Shown piece by piece: positions 1 to 8,783 of a DNA stretch of 64,000 nt. Under the pieces are notes generated by a model that saw nothing but the letters and a program-made list of their open reading frames with translations, was not told where the DNA came from and made no database searches. This stretch comes from UBA1361 sp035647455 (lineage in GTDB: Bacteria; Bacillota_I; Bacilli_A; RFN20; CAG-826): contig DASRNI010000028.1 of the NCBI GenBank assembly GCA_035647455.1, forward strand, positions 1-64,000, written 5' to 3'. The position numbers and the translations under genes are program-made. Position 1 is the stretch's first letter; every line of letters begins with the position of its first letter.

Positions 1-36
1 TCATTCGGAGGCTTTTCAATTGCGCTAATCTTTTAT

Positions 37-1413
37 TTACTTTTTACGAAATCTCTTTGCATAGTTTGCTTTATTCGTTTGTTTGCTCCGAGCAATCGCA
101 AGGGCATCGCCCGGCACATCTTGATTAATCGTTGAACCACCGGCAACATACGCACCATCGCCAATTACAAGCGGAGCGATAAGCGTCGAGTTTGAACCAA
201 TAAAGACATTTTTGCCAATTTTTGTTTCAAGTTTATTTTTCCCGTCATAGTTAGCAGTGATTGTTCCTGCGCCAATATTTGCGCCTTCATCAACGAATGA
301 ATCGCCTAAATATGTAAAGTGGGCAACTTTAACGCCATCGTTAAGCCGCGTGTTTTTAAGTTCAACATAATTACCAAGGCGGACGTTATTACTAACAATT
401 GAATTTTGGCGCAGTCTTGCAAATGGACCCACCGTATTATCGTGCGCAATAGTGGAGTCGGTAATATGACTCATTGTTATTGTGTTGTTGCTGCCAATGT
501 TGACGTTTTCAAGATAAGTGTTTGGACCAATCTCGTTCGCATTACCAATAAAGCTTTTGCCTAATATTGTCGTGCCTGGATGAATAACTGTATCTTCAGC
601 AATTTTTGTGTCAGGACTAATATACGTATTTTCAGGATCAACGATTGTCACGCCTTCAAGCATTAACTGCTTATTTACACGCCGTTTTAATAATGTTGCG
701 GCTTCGCTTAATTGGACGCGGTCATTTGTCCCGAGCATTTCATTTTCATCACGGAGTACGTGTGCGCCAACTTTATAACCTTTTTGATTAAAGAGCTTAA
801 TCGTATCAGTTAAATAAAGTTCGCCTTGCTTGTTATCAGTATTTAAGTTATCAAGTTCAGCGAAAAGTTTCTTATTATCAAAAACATACATCCCCGCATT
901 AACTTCACTGATGCTTGTTTCGCTTTCTTTTAAGTCAGCTTGTTCAACAATACCGGCAACATTGCCTTTTTCTGTACGCACGATACGGCCGTAACCGTGC
1001 GGGTTTGTTAAGTCAGCCGTAAGAACGGTTAAGTCGTTTTTGTTTTCAGTATGGGTCTCAAGCATTTTACGTAATGAATATTGCGTAATTAGCGGCACAT
1101 CACCACTTAAGATGAATGTGACCCCGTCTTCTTCGCCTAAAAGATCTTTTGTTTGCATAATTGCATGACCAGTTCCTTTCTGCTCATGTTGCCAGGCGAT
1201 CTCGGCGCGACCTTCAACTAAACTTGCCGTGTGTTCGCCGGCAAAACCAACGACAACAACTGTGCGTCCGTTAATTACTGGGGCAGCAGCATCGAGTACC
1301 CAATTAATTAACGGCTTTCCTAAAATTTTATAACCAACTTTTGATACGTCATTATTTAATGAGCGCATTCGCGTGCCTTTGCCTGCGGCAAGTACAATTG
1401 CATTAATTTTCAT
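37..1413 (-). CDS. glmU: Bifunctional GlmU: GlcNAc-1-phosphate uridylyltransferase / glucosamine-1-phosphate acetyltransferase
   Basis: Makes UDP-N-acetylglucosamine, the precursor of peptidoglycan and other surface polymers, in the cytoplasm. The N-terminal half has the nucleotidyltransferase signature LAAGKGTRM (residues 8-16) and a SGDVPL motif. The C-terminal half is a left-handed beta-helix built from hexapeptide repeats, with the acetyltransferase segment VAHFTYLGD followed by NIGAGTITANYDG. The 458-residue length is normal for the family. An AGGAG site precedes the start, 13 bp after the ispE-like stop. Position between ispE and the window edge matches the Bacillus order, where prs follows; here the downstream gene is not resolvable in the 36 remaining bases. 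Confidence 0.97.
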   Translation of the reverse strand: MKINAIVLAAGKGTRMRSLNNDVSKVGYKILGKPLINWVLDAAAPVINGRTVVVVGFAGEHTASLVEGRAEIAWQHEQKGTGHAIMQTKDLLGEEDGVTFILSGDVPLITQYSLRKMLETHTENKNDLTVLTADLTNPHGYGRIVRTEKGNVAGIVEQADLKESETSISEVNAGMYVFDNKKLFAELDNLNTDNKQGELYLTDTIKLFNQKGYKVGAHVLRDENEMLGTNDRVQLSEAATLLKRRVNKQLMLEGVTIVDPENTYISPDTKIAEDTVIHPGTTILGKSFIGNANEIGPNTYLENVNIGSNNTITMSHITDSTIAHDNTVGPFARLRQNSIVSNNVRLGNYVELKNTRLNDGVKVAHFTYLGDSFVDEGANIGAGTITANYDGKNKLETKIGKNVFIGSNSTLIAPLVIGDGAYVAGGSTINQDVPGDALAIARSKQTNKANYAKRFRKK

Positions 1414-1426
1414 TTATTTATTCTCC

Positions 1427-2275
1427 TTATGTGTGTAAAGTTGTAATTAAAGCATTAAAGCCTAACTTCCGATATTTTTCCCTTAACTTTCTTATTATAC
1501 TGCGACTTTCACTAAAAACAAATACCGTCGTGCCGCGACCGGCAATGCCAAAGTATGGCGTATTTGCTTTTTTTAAATCGTTATATAAAAAGTTGATATC
1601 ATCTATTTTGAGTGCCGCGCTTAAAAAGTCATTAGTTAACCGGTCTTTTAAGTCGTTTATTTTGCTTATTTCCGCCGTATTTAACTGCGACTCTTCGGCT
1701 TTATTCGCGTTAAGTAATGTTACATAATCTTCGGTTATTTTTTCTTTCATAACAATTTTGCGCGGAAAGATTAGTAATATGTACGGTTTAATCGTTGACT
1801 TAACTAATTCTATTTCTTGTGTCTTACTATTAAACGTCGCAATTTTGTTTGTTGCAAAGTAGCTAACTTCATGGCCTATCTCATAAGCAATCTTAAGCAG
1901 TTCGTTTTTTGTTACTTTTAGTTTTAACATTTTTATGATTGCCATCATTATATGCCACGCATTACTTGCGCCACTACCTAAGCCGTAACCTGTTGGAACG
2001 GTTTTATGAATTTTAATGTGGAAGCATTCCTTAATCTTTAAATAGTTGCGCATAACATTAAGCGCTTGATCGATTATTGCTTTTTCACCAATGTGCCGTG
2101 AGTTACTCGCGTAATGAATAATATCGTGCGGGAAGCCAGGGGCTAGAAAGTCGATATCGATCGTATCTTGAAACGCTAACGGAAAGACGAGTGATGAAGT
2201 AGTAACTTCGTTTGCTTGTTCATCATACTTTGCCGCTACAGCAATTCTTAATCGAGAATTTGCTTTAATAACCAT
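1427..2275 (-). CDS. ispE: IspE-like GHMP kinase (4-diphosphocytidyl-2-C-methyl-D-erythritol kinase family), divergent
   Basis: By position (ksgA-ispE-glmU, as in Bacillus) and by the GHMP-kinase ATP loop PTGYGLGSGASNAW (residues 94-107) this belongs to the IspE family, which phosphorylates CDP-methylerythritol in the MEP isoprenoid pathway. It is odd at the active site. Aligned by eye, the catalytic Lys of KxN in motif 1 is Arg8, and the catalytic Asp of the GxDVPF motif is Glu136 (IGHEVSYF). The DGYHE substrate segment near the N-terminus is not recognisable. It could be a weakly active, altered-specificity or degenerate enzyme. No Shine-Dalgarno site precedes the ATG; a TATCAT hexamer lies 6 bp upstream, so the message may be leaderless. 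No other MEP gene is in the window. Confidence 0.75.
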   Translation of the reverse strand: MVIKANSRLRIAVAAKYDEQANEVTTSSLVFPLAFQDTIDIDFLAPGFPHDIIHYASNSRHIGEKAIIDQALNVMRNYLKIKECFHIKIHKTVPTGYGLGSGASNAWHIMMAIIKMLKLKVTKNELLKIAYEIGHEVSYFATNKIATFNSKTQEIELVKSTIKPYILLIFPRKIVMKEKITEDYVTLLNANKAEESQLNTAEISKINDLKDRLTNDFLSAALKIDDINFLYNDLKKANTPYFGIAGRGTTVFVFSESRSIIRKLREKYRKLGFNALITTLHT

Positions 2276-2298
2276 ATATTTATGATAACAAAAACATC

Positions 2299-3105
2299 CT
2301 AATCTTGCTTAATTTCTCCGTTACTAAGTATCTTAAAGAGTGAAAAGAGTTCGGTAGCCGAAAGTTCTTCAGCGCGGGCTTTTTCACTTAACCCGATATT
2401 TTCTAAATATGTTTTAATCAAAGTGCGTTCTTTTTCCAGCACGAAATTATTTAAAAGGGTTTTTCGCCGTGCTTTAAATGCCGTTTTTAAGAAGTCATAA
2501 AAGGGACGCGGATCAAACGTTTTGTCATGACGAATATACTTAAATACAGTCGCATCAACACGGGGCTTTGGATAAAAGAAGTTTCTCCCAACATCAAAAC
2601 ACTTTGTTAGTGTTCCGGTTATTTCAAAAATAATACTTAAAGGTCCATAAGCTTTCGTTTTCTCTTTGGCAAAAAGCCGACTAGCGACATCGCTCTCGGT
2701 CATAAAAACAAATTCTGTTACATGAAAATTACTCACAATAATATACTCAATAATCTTTGTTGTTAAGTAATATGGGAGATTACTAATAACCGCGGTTGTT
2801 TCACGTGGAACGTTTGTTTTTAAAATGTTTCCGTTAATAATCGTCACTTCTTGATATGTTTTTTCTAAGTAAGCAACAAAGCCACGATCTAGTTCAACGA
2901 GTGTTAAATTACTAAACCGTTCGACAAGTTCGCTCGTTAACGCGCCAAGACCCGGGCCGATTTCTAAAACAGCTTTATTTTCTGGTGAAAGAAGCTCAAC
3001 AATTCTTTTGATATACATCCCGTTTACTAAGAAGTTTTGCCCTTTTTGTTTATTAGGAAACAGTTTATTGCGCCTTAAAACGCTGATAACTTCGCTTTTT
3101 CTCAT
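2299..3105 (-). CDS. ksgA: 16S rRNA dimethyladenosine transferase RsmA/KsgA
   Basis: Dimethylates the two adjacent adenosines in the helix 45 loop of 16S rRNA, a late step in 30S subunit assembly. The SAM-binding motif I (VLEIGPGLGALTSEL, residues 46-60), the acidic motif II (LVELD) and the catalytic NLPYY (109-113) are all present, and the N-terminal GQNFL segment is typical. Length 268 is normal. Its ATG overlaps the stop of rnmV by one base (TAATG), so the two are translationally coupled. The rnmV-ksgA pairing is standard in Bacillota. Confidence 0.97.
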   Translation of the reverse strand: MRKSEVISVLRRNKLFPNKQKGQNFLVNGMYIKRIVELLSPENKAVLEIGPGLGALTSELVERFSNLTLVELDRGFVAYLEKTYQEVTIINGNILKTNVPRETTAVISNLPYYLTTKIIEYIIVSNFHVTEFVFMTESDVASRLFAKEKTKAYGPLSIIFEITGTLTKCFDVGRNFFYPKPRVDATVFKYIRHDKTFDPRPFYDFLKTAFKARRKTLLNNFVLEKERTLIKTYLENIGLSEKARAEELSATELFSLFKILSNGEIKQD

Positions 3106-3623
3106 TATGTATTCCTTTCTGCGATAACTTTAAATGTAATCCCGAGATATTGGAGTTGTTGGTGGATGCTTTTAGTTGAGCCTTTCATTAAGGAATATTC
3201 ATTTAAAAAGGCTTGTTTTGTCGCTTTGTTCGCTAAGTTTAAGCGGCTAAACTCCCAAAACGGATAATAGTCAATTGTGGCTATTATCTTTGTGCCATAA
3301 TTATATTCGCTAATTTTATTTAGCAATGCAATCCGGTCCATTTCTGCAACACCAATCTTCCTTTTTGTTTTTATCTCTGTGCGTAAAACATTGATAATAA
3401 TCGGGTTATTCAAACTATTACCGATTTTTTCGCTAATTTTCGTTCCGTTAATATCTGGATCAGTGATTATAACGATGTTATGAAACTTTTCCAATGCTTG
3501 CAAGTGGTTAATTGTTTCACGTGAAACGTTCGTTCCGTCAGTAATTACAATATAATTATTCGTTAATGATTGTAGCAGTGCTTTATCAGTTTTTCCTTCA
3601 ACAACAAAAACACATGAATTCAT
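3105..3623 (-). CDS. rnmV: Ribonuclease M5 (5S rRNA maturation)
   Basis: Toprim-domain nuclease that trims 5S rRNA precursors in low-GC Gram-positive bacteria. The Toprim motifs are visible: the glutamate in VVEGKTD (residues 7-13) and the DPD triad in VIITDPDINGT (51-61). Length 172 is close to the usual 180. It sits between tatD (1 bp gap) and ksgA (1 bp overlap), the same order as in Bacillus, inside a tightly packed minus-strand operon. Confidence 0.95.
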   Translation of the reverse strand: MNSCVFVVEGKTDKALLQSLTNNYIVITDGTNVSRETINHLQALEKFHNIVIITDPDINGTKISEKIGNSLNNPIIINVLRTEIKTKRKIGVAEMDRIALLNKISEYNYGTKIIATIDYYPFWEFSRLNLANKATKQAFLNEYSLMKGSTKSIHQQLQYLGITFKVIAERNT

Positions 3624-3624
3624 T

Positions 3625-4398
3625 TTATTTAACTAGTCCAAATAGTTTTTTTGCATTATACGTTGTTTTTGCACCGATATCCGTGACACTTAAACGCTTA
3701 ATGTTTGCGATCTCTTTGGCGATAAGTGGCAGTAAGTGGCTGCCGTTCGTTTTCCCGCGATACGGATGTGGGGTTAAATATGGCGAATCTGTTTCAATTA
3801 AGAGCCGATCTATTGGTACAACTTTCGCAACTTCCTTCGGTGTTTTTGCGTTTAAAAACGTTACTGGACCGCCTAGGCCGATATAAAAATCTAAATCAAG
3901 AAAGTCTTTGACCATTTCTGCGGGCCCAGAATAAGAATGCATAACGCCTTTATATTGCGCACGATGTTCTTTTAAAACTAAATATGTTTCATTTGTTGCG
4001 TTGCGCATATGAATAATTACTGGTTTTTTAAATTTGTTGGCAAGCGCGAGTTGTTGAATAAAAAATGTTTTTTGAAGTTCGCGTTCCGTTTCATCTTTAA
4101 TCCAATGGTAGTCTAAGCCGATTTCGCCAAGAGCGACAACTTTTGGATGGACTAAAAGTTTTTCAAGTTCTTTTAAGTCACCTGGATCAGTTTTGACACT
4201 ATCGACAGGATGAATGCCAACTGCAGCGTATACACCGGAAAACTCTTCAGCGAGTTTGATCGCTGCTTTGCTCGAAGCAATATCCCAACCGACAACAACA
4301 AAAGAAGTAACGTTCGCTTTATTTGCCGCAATAATATACGCTTCTTCTTCGCCGCTATATTTATAATTATTAATATGACAATGTGAATCAAAATACAT
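3625..4398 (-). CDS. tatD: TatD family metal-dependent hydrolase / DNase
   Basis: Amidohydrolase-fold metal enzyme; family members have 3'-5' exonuclease activity. The metal ligands are seen as FDSHCH (His6, His8), Glu92 in LGEIGLDYHW, His residues in PVIIHMR and GVMHSYSG, and Asp in IETDSPYLTP. The 257-residue length is typical. It follows mnmE by 2 bp and precedes rnmV by 1 bp, so it is most likely co-transcribed with both. Confidence 0.95.
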   Translation of the reverse strand: MYFDSHCHINNYKYSGEEEAYIIAANKANVTSFVVVGWDIASSKAAIKLAEEFSGVYAAVGIHPVDSVKTDPGDLKELEKLLVHPKVVALGEIGLDYHWIKDETERELQKTFFIQQLALANKFKKPVIIHMRNATNETYLVLKEHRAQYKGVMHSYSGPAEMVKDFLDLDFYIGLGGPVTFLNAKTPKEVAKVVPIDRLLIETDSPYLTPHPYRGKTNGSHLLPLIAKEIANIKRLSVTDIGAKTTYNAKKLFGLVK

Positions 4399-4400
4399 CT

Positions 4401-5723
4401 TTACTTACCTATACAGAAACGTGAAAATATTTCTTTACTTAAATCTTGGTCGCTTGTTTCACCAAGTATTTCTTTAATTGTGAAAAATGCTTGTTGAAGT
4501 GAGACGCTTACTAAATCAATCGCAACGTTATTAAGTGCTTCGCTTTTAGCGATTTCAAGCTCTTCATACGTCTTCGTTAGTAGCGCAATTTGACGGGCAT
4601 TATTTAAACTTGGCCGGACATAACTTTGCTCTTCAACACCAACAACTTCTAAAATCGCTTTTTCTAAACTGCTTAAGTCATTTTGTAAGGCGGAGATATA
4701 CAGTTTTGTTTCTTGCTTTTCTGTTGCTAAATCGGCTTTGTTATAAACAGTTATTACTTTTTTATTACCAATTAATTTATTAAATGTATTATCTTCCTTT
4801 ATATCGCGCGCGTCTTTAACGTAAATAACTAAATCAGCTTTGGCAATCGTTTCTTTACTTTTCGTAATGCCAACTTTTTCAATTGCGTCAACACTTTCGC
4901 GAATTCCTGCGGTATCAAGGAGAAGAAGTTTAATCCCTTTAAAGTTAATTTCGCCTTCGACAACATCACGCGTTGTTCCCGCAATGTTTGTCACAATTGC
5001 TTTTTCTTCTTGAAGTAAGGCGTTTAAAAGTGAAGACTTACCAACGTTTGGTTTCCCGACAATCGCAACTTTTAAACCTTCTTTAATTATTTGCCCTTGT
5101 TTACCTTCACTAATAAGTCGTTTTATTTCTTTATTAATTACAGTAACTTCAGCAATAATTTTTTCGTAATTTGCTTCTTCAATATCTAAATACTCCGGAT
5201 AATCGATATTAACTTCAATTAAACTAATTAAGTCGGCGATCTTTTCACGGATCGGATAAACGATTTTACTTGTTTCGCCGGTTAAAGAAAGCAGTGAAAG
5301 TTTTTTTGCTTCACTTGTCGTCGCACTAATCATGTCATTAATTGCTTCTGCTTGAACAAGATCAAGCTTCCCGTTAATAAATGCACGGTTTGAAAATTCA
5401 CCCGGCACAGCGAGACGCGCCCCATTTTTCACCATCAGTGTAATAATTTCGTTCGCGATGAGCATACTGCCGTGACAACTTATTTCCACAACGTCTTCAC
5501 CAGTAAAACTGTGTGGGCCAACAAAAACACTAAGAAGCACTTCATCAACTAACTCATCACCTTCATAAATTTTTCCGTAAACAATTTCACGTTTCGTTAA
5601 TTTTGTTAAATCTTTTGTAAAACTTTTTGAAACAATTTGCAATGCTTCTGGACCAGAAAGACGGATAACCGCGATTGCGCCCATCATTGGTGGTGTAGCT
5701 AAAGCAACAATTGTATCAAGCAT
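4401..5723 (-). CDS. mnmE: tRNA modification GTPase MnmE
   Basis: GTPase that, with MnmG, installs the carboxymethylaminomethyl group on U34 of certain tRNAs. The order is an N-terminal tetrahydrofolate-binding domain beginning LDTIVALATPPMMGAIAVIR, a helical domain, a G domain with G1 GKPNVGKSS and G3 DTAG, and the conserved C-terminal CIGK. The open frame extends to 5786, but homology begins at the ATG at 5723 and the extra codons lie in the jag terminator, so I chose 5723 (440 residues). There is no Shine-Dalgarno site; TACAAT lies exactly 6 bp before the ATG, suggesting a leaderless transcript. mnmG is not adjacent. Confidence 0.95.
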   Translation of the reverse strand: MLDTIVALATPPMMGAIAVIRLSGPEALQIVSKSFTKDLTKLTKREIVYGKIYEGDELVDEVLLSVFVGPHSFTGEDVVEISCHGSMLIANEIITLMVKNGARLAVPGEFSNRAFINGKLDLVQAEAINDMISATTSEAKKLSLLSLTGETSKIVYPIREKIADLISLIEVNIDYPEYLDIEEANYEKIIAEVTVINKEIKRLISEGKQGQIIKEGLKVAIVGKPNVGKSSLLNALLQEEKAIVTNIAGTTRDVVEGEINFKGIKLLLLDTAGIRESVDAIEKVGITKSKETIAKADLVIYVKDARDIKEDNTFNKLIGNKKVITVYNKADLATEKQETKLYISALQNDLSSLEKAILEVVGVEEQSYVRPSLNNARQIALLTKTYEELEIAKSEALNNVAIDLVSVSLQQAFFTIKEILGETSDQDLSKEIFSRFCIGK

Positions 5724-5756
5724 AAGAAAATTGTAACATAATTCTTTTTTCAAAAG

Positions 5757-5780
5757 AAAAAAACCACCTTTTCGGTGGTT
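5757..5780 (-). terminator. Rho-independent terminator after jag
   Basis: On the minus strand AACCACC and GGTGGTT form a 7-bp stem (5762-5768 and 5774-5780) followed by a run of T. The stem overlaps the jag stop codon. It separates the rpmH-rnpA-yidC-jag transcript from mnmE, which therefore needs its own promoter. Confidence 0.85.
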
Positions 5781-6420
5781 ATTCACTGTCGGGTAAAGCG
5801 TCTTCAGGAATTGGTTGCGGTGTTCGTTTATGTTTTATAACGATTTTCCGTTCGCGACCTGTTCCAATTGATTCCGTAATGACGTGACGATGATTTGATA
5901 AGGCGTTATGAATCGCTCTTCGTTCATCACTTGGCATTGGATCAAGCACAACAGTTTGTTTTGTTCGCCCAACCTCGTTAGCGATGCGTCTTGCAATGCC
6001 GATGACACGACGGTAGCGGTCACTCTTATAATCATTAATATCTAAAAAGACACGAATGCGTTTTTTATATTTAATTGAAACGGCAAGTGTGACAAGTTCA
6101 TTAAGTGCTTGTAGTGTTTTTCCGTTTTTTCCAATTAAAATTGAATTATGATTTGTGTCCATGTTTAATTTAATGATTTCACCATCTAAATGTGGGGTTA
6201 TTTTTGGTTCTAAGCCAAGTTCTTTAATAATTAATTCGAGATACTCTGTTGCATATTCAATAAAGTCGGTTGTTTCAAAAACATTAACAATAACGTGCTT
6301 ACTAAAAAGTCCGCGTTTTTCTTCAACAACTTCATAAGCTAAATTTTCAACATTTATCCCAAGTTCTTCGCTTGCAGTTTTTAAAACATCTTCAAGCGTT
6401 TTTGCTTCATATATTCTCAT
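5779..6420 (-). CDS. jag: Jag / KhpB (EloR) RNA-binding protein
   Basis: RNA-binding protein that in Gram-positive cocci and bacilli influences cell elongation and mRNA regulation, probably with KhpA. It has the three expected parts: a Jag_N domain (residues 1-50, ending GLFSKHVIV), a KH domain with the GKNGKTLQALN loop, and a C-terminal R3H domain with RRAIHNALSNHRHV. The linker after Jag_N is short, giving 213 residues. It overlaps the yidC stop region by 4 bp; the yidC-jag pair is conserved across Bacillota. Confidence 0.95.
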   Translation of the reverse strand: MRIYEAKTLEDVLKTASEELGINVENLAYEVVEEKRGLFSKHVIVNVFETTDFIEYATEYLELIIKELGLEPKITPHLDGEIIKLNMDTNHNSILIGKNGKTLQALNELVTLAVSIKYKKRIRVFLDINDYKSDRYRRVIGIARRIANEVGRTKQTVVLDPMPSDERRAIHNALSNHRHVITESIGTGRERKIVIKHKRTPQPIPEDALPDSE

Positions 6421-7811
6421 TGTTTTTTCTTCCTTTCCATCGCATAGTGGACAATCAACGTTTGCGAGATTGAAATAAGGGCGCCAACTAACCAGTAAAT
6501 CCCCATCGCGGCCGGAAGCGAGATTGACATAACAATAATCATAATAAACATTATATTCATCATCATTTTTGATTGTGATTGTTGTTTCTTCGCAGCCGGG
6601 TTAGCTTGTGTCCGAGCGATTTGCTTCGTTTTATCTTTATTAAGCCATGTTGAAAGTCTTGTACTTACAAACTGGCTACCAGTCATGAAGAGAAAGAGCA
6701 CAACCGCTGTCCACCAACCACTGCTAAACCAATTATTAATCATTGATGATCCAAGTTGCGCGTTTAAGTTTAAGCCAAGAACAGCATCACTAGCAAGAAC
6801 GGCTGAACCGGTCATTGCACCCCAAACCGCAATAAAGATTGGGAATTGTAAAAACATTACAAGTAGTGAGCCGAGCGGATTAATGCCGTGCTTTTTATAA
6901 AGTTCCATTTGTTTCTGCGCAAGCATTTGTTTTTCATACTTGTTTGTATCAGAGTTTGGATACCTTTCTTGGAGTCTTGCTAAGTCTGGTTGAAGTGCTT
7001 GCATTTTTTGGGCACCGATTGTTTGTTTAAGTGTCGCAAGAATTAAAAGACCACGAACAATAACTGTTGTAATCAAAATTGCACCAACTTGACCCCAACC
7101 ACCAGCACCAAATGATTGAGCAAGGAAATCTACAAGTGCGGCAACAGGGAAAACGAGTAATCCTTCAATAACACCTTTTTCAAAAGCATACTTCCATGTT
7201 TTTGCGGTAATTAAACTTTTTTCGCCTTCTGGGCCGTATTCACCATCATACACCGTGATACAAGCGCGGTTCGCACTAACGCGGCTGTATAAGTTCTCTT
7301 TGTAGAAGTTGCTGAAATCACGATCAGGAACAAAGTCATAGCCGTGTTCATTACTTAATTCATAGTTCCATAGCTCCCAATTAGCCCAAAGGTCTTTACC
7401 AACAGTTGGGTTTGTGCGGTTTTCTTTACTTCCTAAATACTTTAAGTAACCAAATTCATCAAGTACCGCGGTTTTTTGAGCGTCGGTAATTGTTGAAATT
7501 GTATAACTTTCACCGGACTGGACAATGGCAAACGCGAGCACCTTTTCGTCAATCGCCATAAAATATTCAAGCGTTGGGACGTGAAGTCCTGCGTTCCATG
7601 CATTGTTTATAATTTGATCAAGAACATCGTTATATTTATGTTCAACTTCAGCAGTTTCTTCGTTTACTGTTGTAATTACACCACTTTCTTGCCGATAAAG
7701 CATATGAGCGACGTCTTTTTCAGAACAAAAGCTTTTTGTACAACTAGCTAAAACAAAAACACCAGCGACAAGTGCGCCGATTTTTAAAAACCTTTTTGTA
7801 TTTTTACGCAT
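6417..7811 (-). CDS. yidC: Membrane protein insertase YidC/Oxa1, lipoprotein type with a large N-terminal domain
   Basis: Inserts and folds membrane proteins. It starts at the ATG at 7811, which has a GGAGA site, not at the longer frame start. A lipoprotein signal ends LASC (Cys24). The insertase core has the conserved groove arginine (Arg253 in TTVIVRGLL), the coiled cytoplasmic loop and the later membrane segments. Unusually, about 185 residues lie between Cys24 and the first insertase membrane segment (about 210-230), far more than the short outside segment of Bacillus YidC. The start overlaps the rnpA stop by 8 bp. Confidence 0.95.
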   Translation of the reverse strand: MRKNTKRFLKIGALVAGVFVLASCTKSFCSEKDVAHMLYRQESGVITTVNEETAEVEHKYNDVLDQIINNAWNAGLHVPTLEYFMAIDEKVLAFAIVQSGESYTISTITDAQKTAVLDEFGYLKYLGSKENRTNPTVGKDLWANWELWNYELSNEHGYDFVPDRDFSNFYKENLYSRVSANRACITVYDGEYGPEGEKSLITAKTWKYAFEKGVIEGLLVFPVAALVDFLAQSFGAGGWGQVGAILITTVIVRGLLILATLKQTIGAQKMQALQPDLARLQERYPNSDTNKYEKQMLAQKQMELYKKHGINPLGSLLVMFLQFPIFIAVWGAMTGSAVLASDAVLGLNLNAQLGSSMINNWFSSGWWTAVVLFLFMTGSQFVSTRLSTWLNKDKTKQIARTQANPAAKKQQSQSKMMMNIMFIMIIVMSISLPAAMGIYWLVGALISISQTLIVHYAMERKKKQ

Positions 7812-8136
7812 GATTAATCTCCATTTTATTAAGCACGTCTGCGATAATCGACGCGAGTTCTTGATAAGTGAACTCGTGAATTTTTGGTTTTGCAACAATT
7901 ACAACATCAAGGTTAATAACTGTTTTGTAATTTCGCATAATTGCCTTTATTTGTCTTCTAACTTTGTTTCGCACGACAGCGTTGCCAATTTTTTTACTCG
8001 TCGCAACGCCTAGACGAAATTTGTTTTCGGCATTTTTAGCCACAAAAATATTAAGAGGTTCCGTTCTTATCCGTTTTCCCTGCTTAATAATTTTGTCAAA
8101 CTGTTCATTTTTTCGAATCCGATAATCCTTATTCAC
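7804..8136 (-). CDS. rnpA: Ribonuclease P protein component
   Basis: Basic protein that works with the RNase P RNA to cut the 5' leader from tRNA precursors. It has the family signature RNKVRRQIKAIMR after GVATSKKIGNAVV. Length 110 is normal. It lies 8 bp after rpmH and overlaps the start of yidC, the standard rpmH-rnpA-yidC-jag cluster beside the origin. Confidence 0.96.
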   Translation of the reverse strand: MNKDYRIRKNEQFDKIIKQGKRIRTEPLNIFVAKNAENKFRLGVATSKKIGNAVVRNKVRRQIKAIMRNYKTVINLDVVIVAKPKIHEFTYQELASIIADVLNKMEINHA

Positions 8137-8144
8137 TATAGTCC

Positions 8145-8279
8145 TTACGCTGTAAGTTTTTTGCGCCCTTTTGCACGACGGGCACGAATAATGTTACGGC
8201 CACTTGATGTCGACATCCGTTTACGGAATCCGTGAACTCGGGCACGGCGGATTTTACTTGGTTGATATGTTCTCTTCAT
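8145..8279 (-). CDS. rpmH: Large ribosomal subunit protein L34
   Basis: A 44-residue, very basic protein. Reading the minus strand from the ATG at 8277-8279 gives MKRTYQPSKIRRARVHGFRK and ends KGRKKLTA at a TAA (8145-8147). This is a near-perfect L34. An AAGGAGAG site lies 6 bp before the ATG. It is the first gene of the minus-strand operon leaving oriC and the usual marker of the origin in bacteria. Confidence 0.98.
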   Translation of the reverse strand: MKRTYQPSKIRRARVHGFRKRMSTSSGRNIIRARRAKGRKKLTA

Positions 8280-8309
8280 AATGCTCTCCTTAAATGTTCA
8301 AGTAATTCA

Positions 8310-8315
8310 ATTATA
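8310..8315 (-). promoter_or_regulatory. -10 element of the rpmH operon promoter
   Basis: A perfect TATAAT on the minus strand, 30 bp before the rpmH start. No good -35 hexamer is seen at the expected distance. It is divergent from dnaA across oriC. Confidence 0.6.
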
Positions 8316-8783
8316 CTCGGGCTTTATTTTAAGTGTTTACAAAGTAAAAGTCAAACGATTGAAGCGTTCAGAGCTTTTTAATGAACCTTATGGTTCACTG
8401 CTTTTTGGTGAAATGTCGTGTTTTTGGCGTGAATTTACGTTGTTTTTAGCTCTTTTCCGAAAAATACACTTTTTTATGCACAGCGTTGTGACTTAGAGCG
8501 TTAATCGCGTTGATAAACGAATAAAAGATGATTTTATGCACGCTTTTCATTGTTGATAATTTTTTATCATTGGGGAAACGTTTCTTTTTTATCCACGTTG
8601 CCCACAGGGAAAACGTTATCCACAGCACTATCCACAGTCAAATTTTGTGGAAACTGTGGATAACACCATATAATCAGCGTAATTTCGCCATTTTATTGTG
8701 GACAAAACAACGCGCTTCTGTTTTCACTTTTTTACATGTAAATATTATGTTAAATTGTTGTTATATATTAGGAGGAATAGTTT
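8316..8783. other. oriC: Replication origin oriC, upstream part, with DnaA-box cluster
   Basis: This non-coding stretch between rpmH and dnaA holds a dense cluster of 9-mers close to TTATCCACA: 8589-8597 (last base changed), 8616-8624 (perfect), 8628-8636 (first base changed), 8646-8654, 8655-8663 (perfect, reverse) and 8697-8705 (one change, reverse). Two weaker TTATGCAC copies sit 60 bp apart at 8474 and 8534. The region is AT-rich and gene direction flips here. The short open frames inside it have no codon pattern or start signal and are not genes. An AGGAGGA site at 8770 serves dnaA. Confidence 0.93.

Noticed and set aside
1..36. Possible start of the gene after glmU (prs by synteny)
   Set aside because: Too few bases to identify; no ribosome site is visible for any start here.
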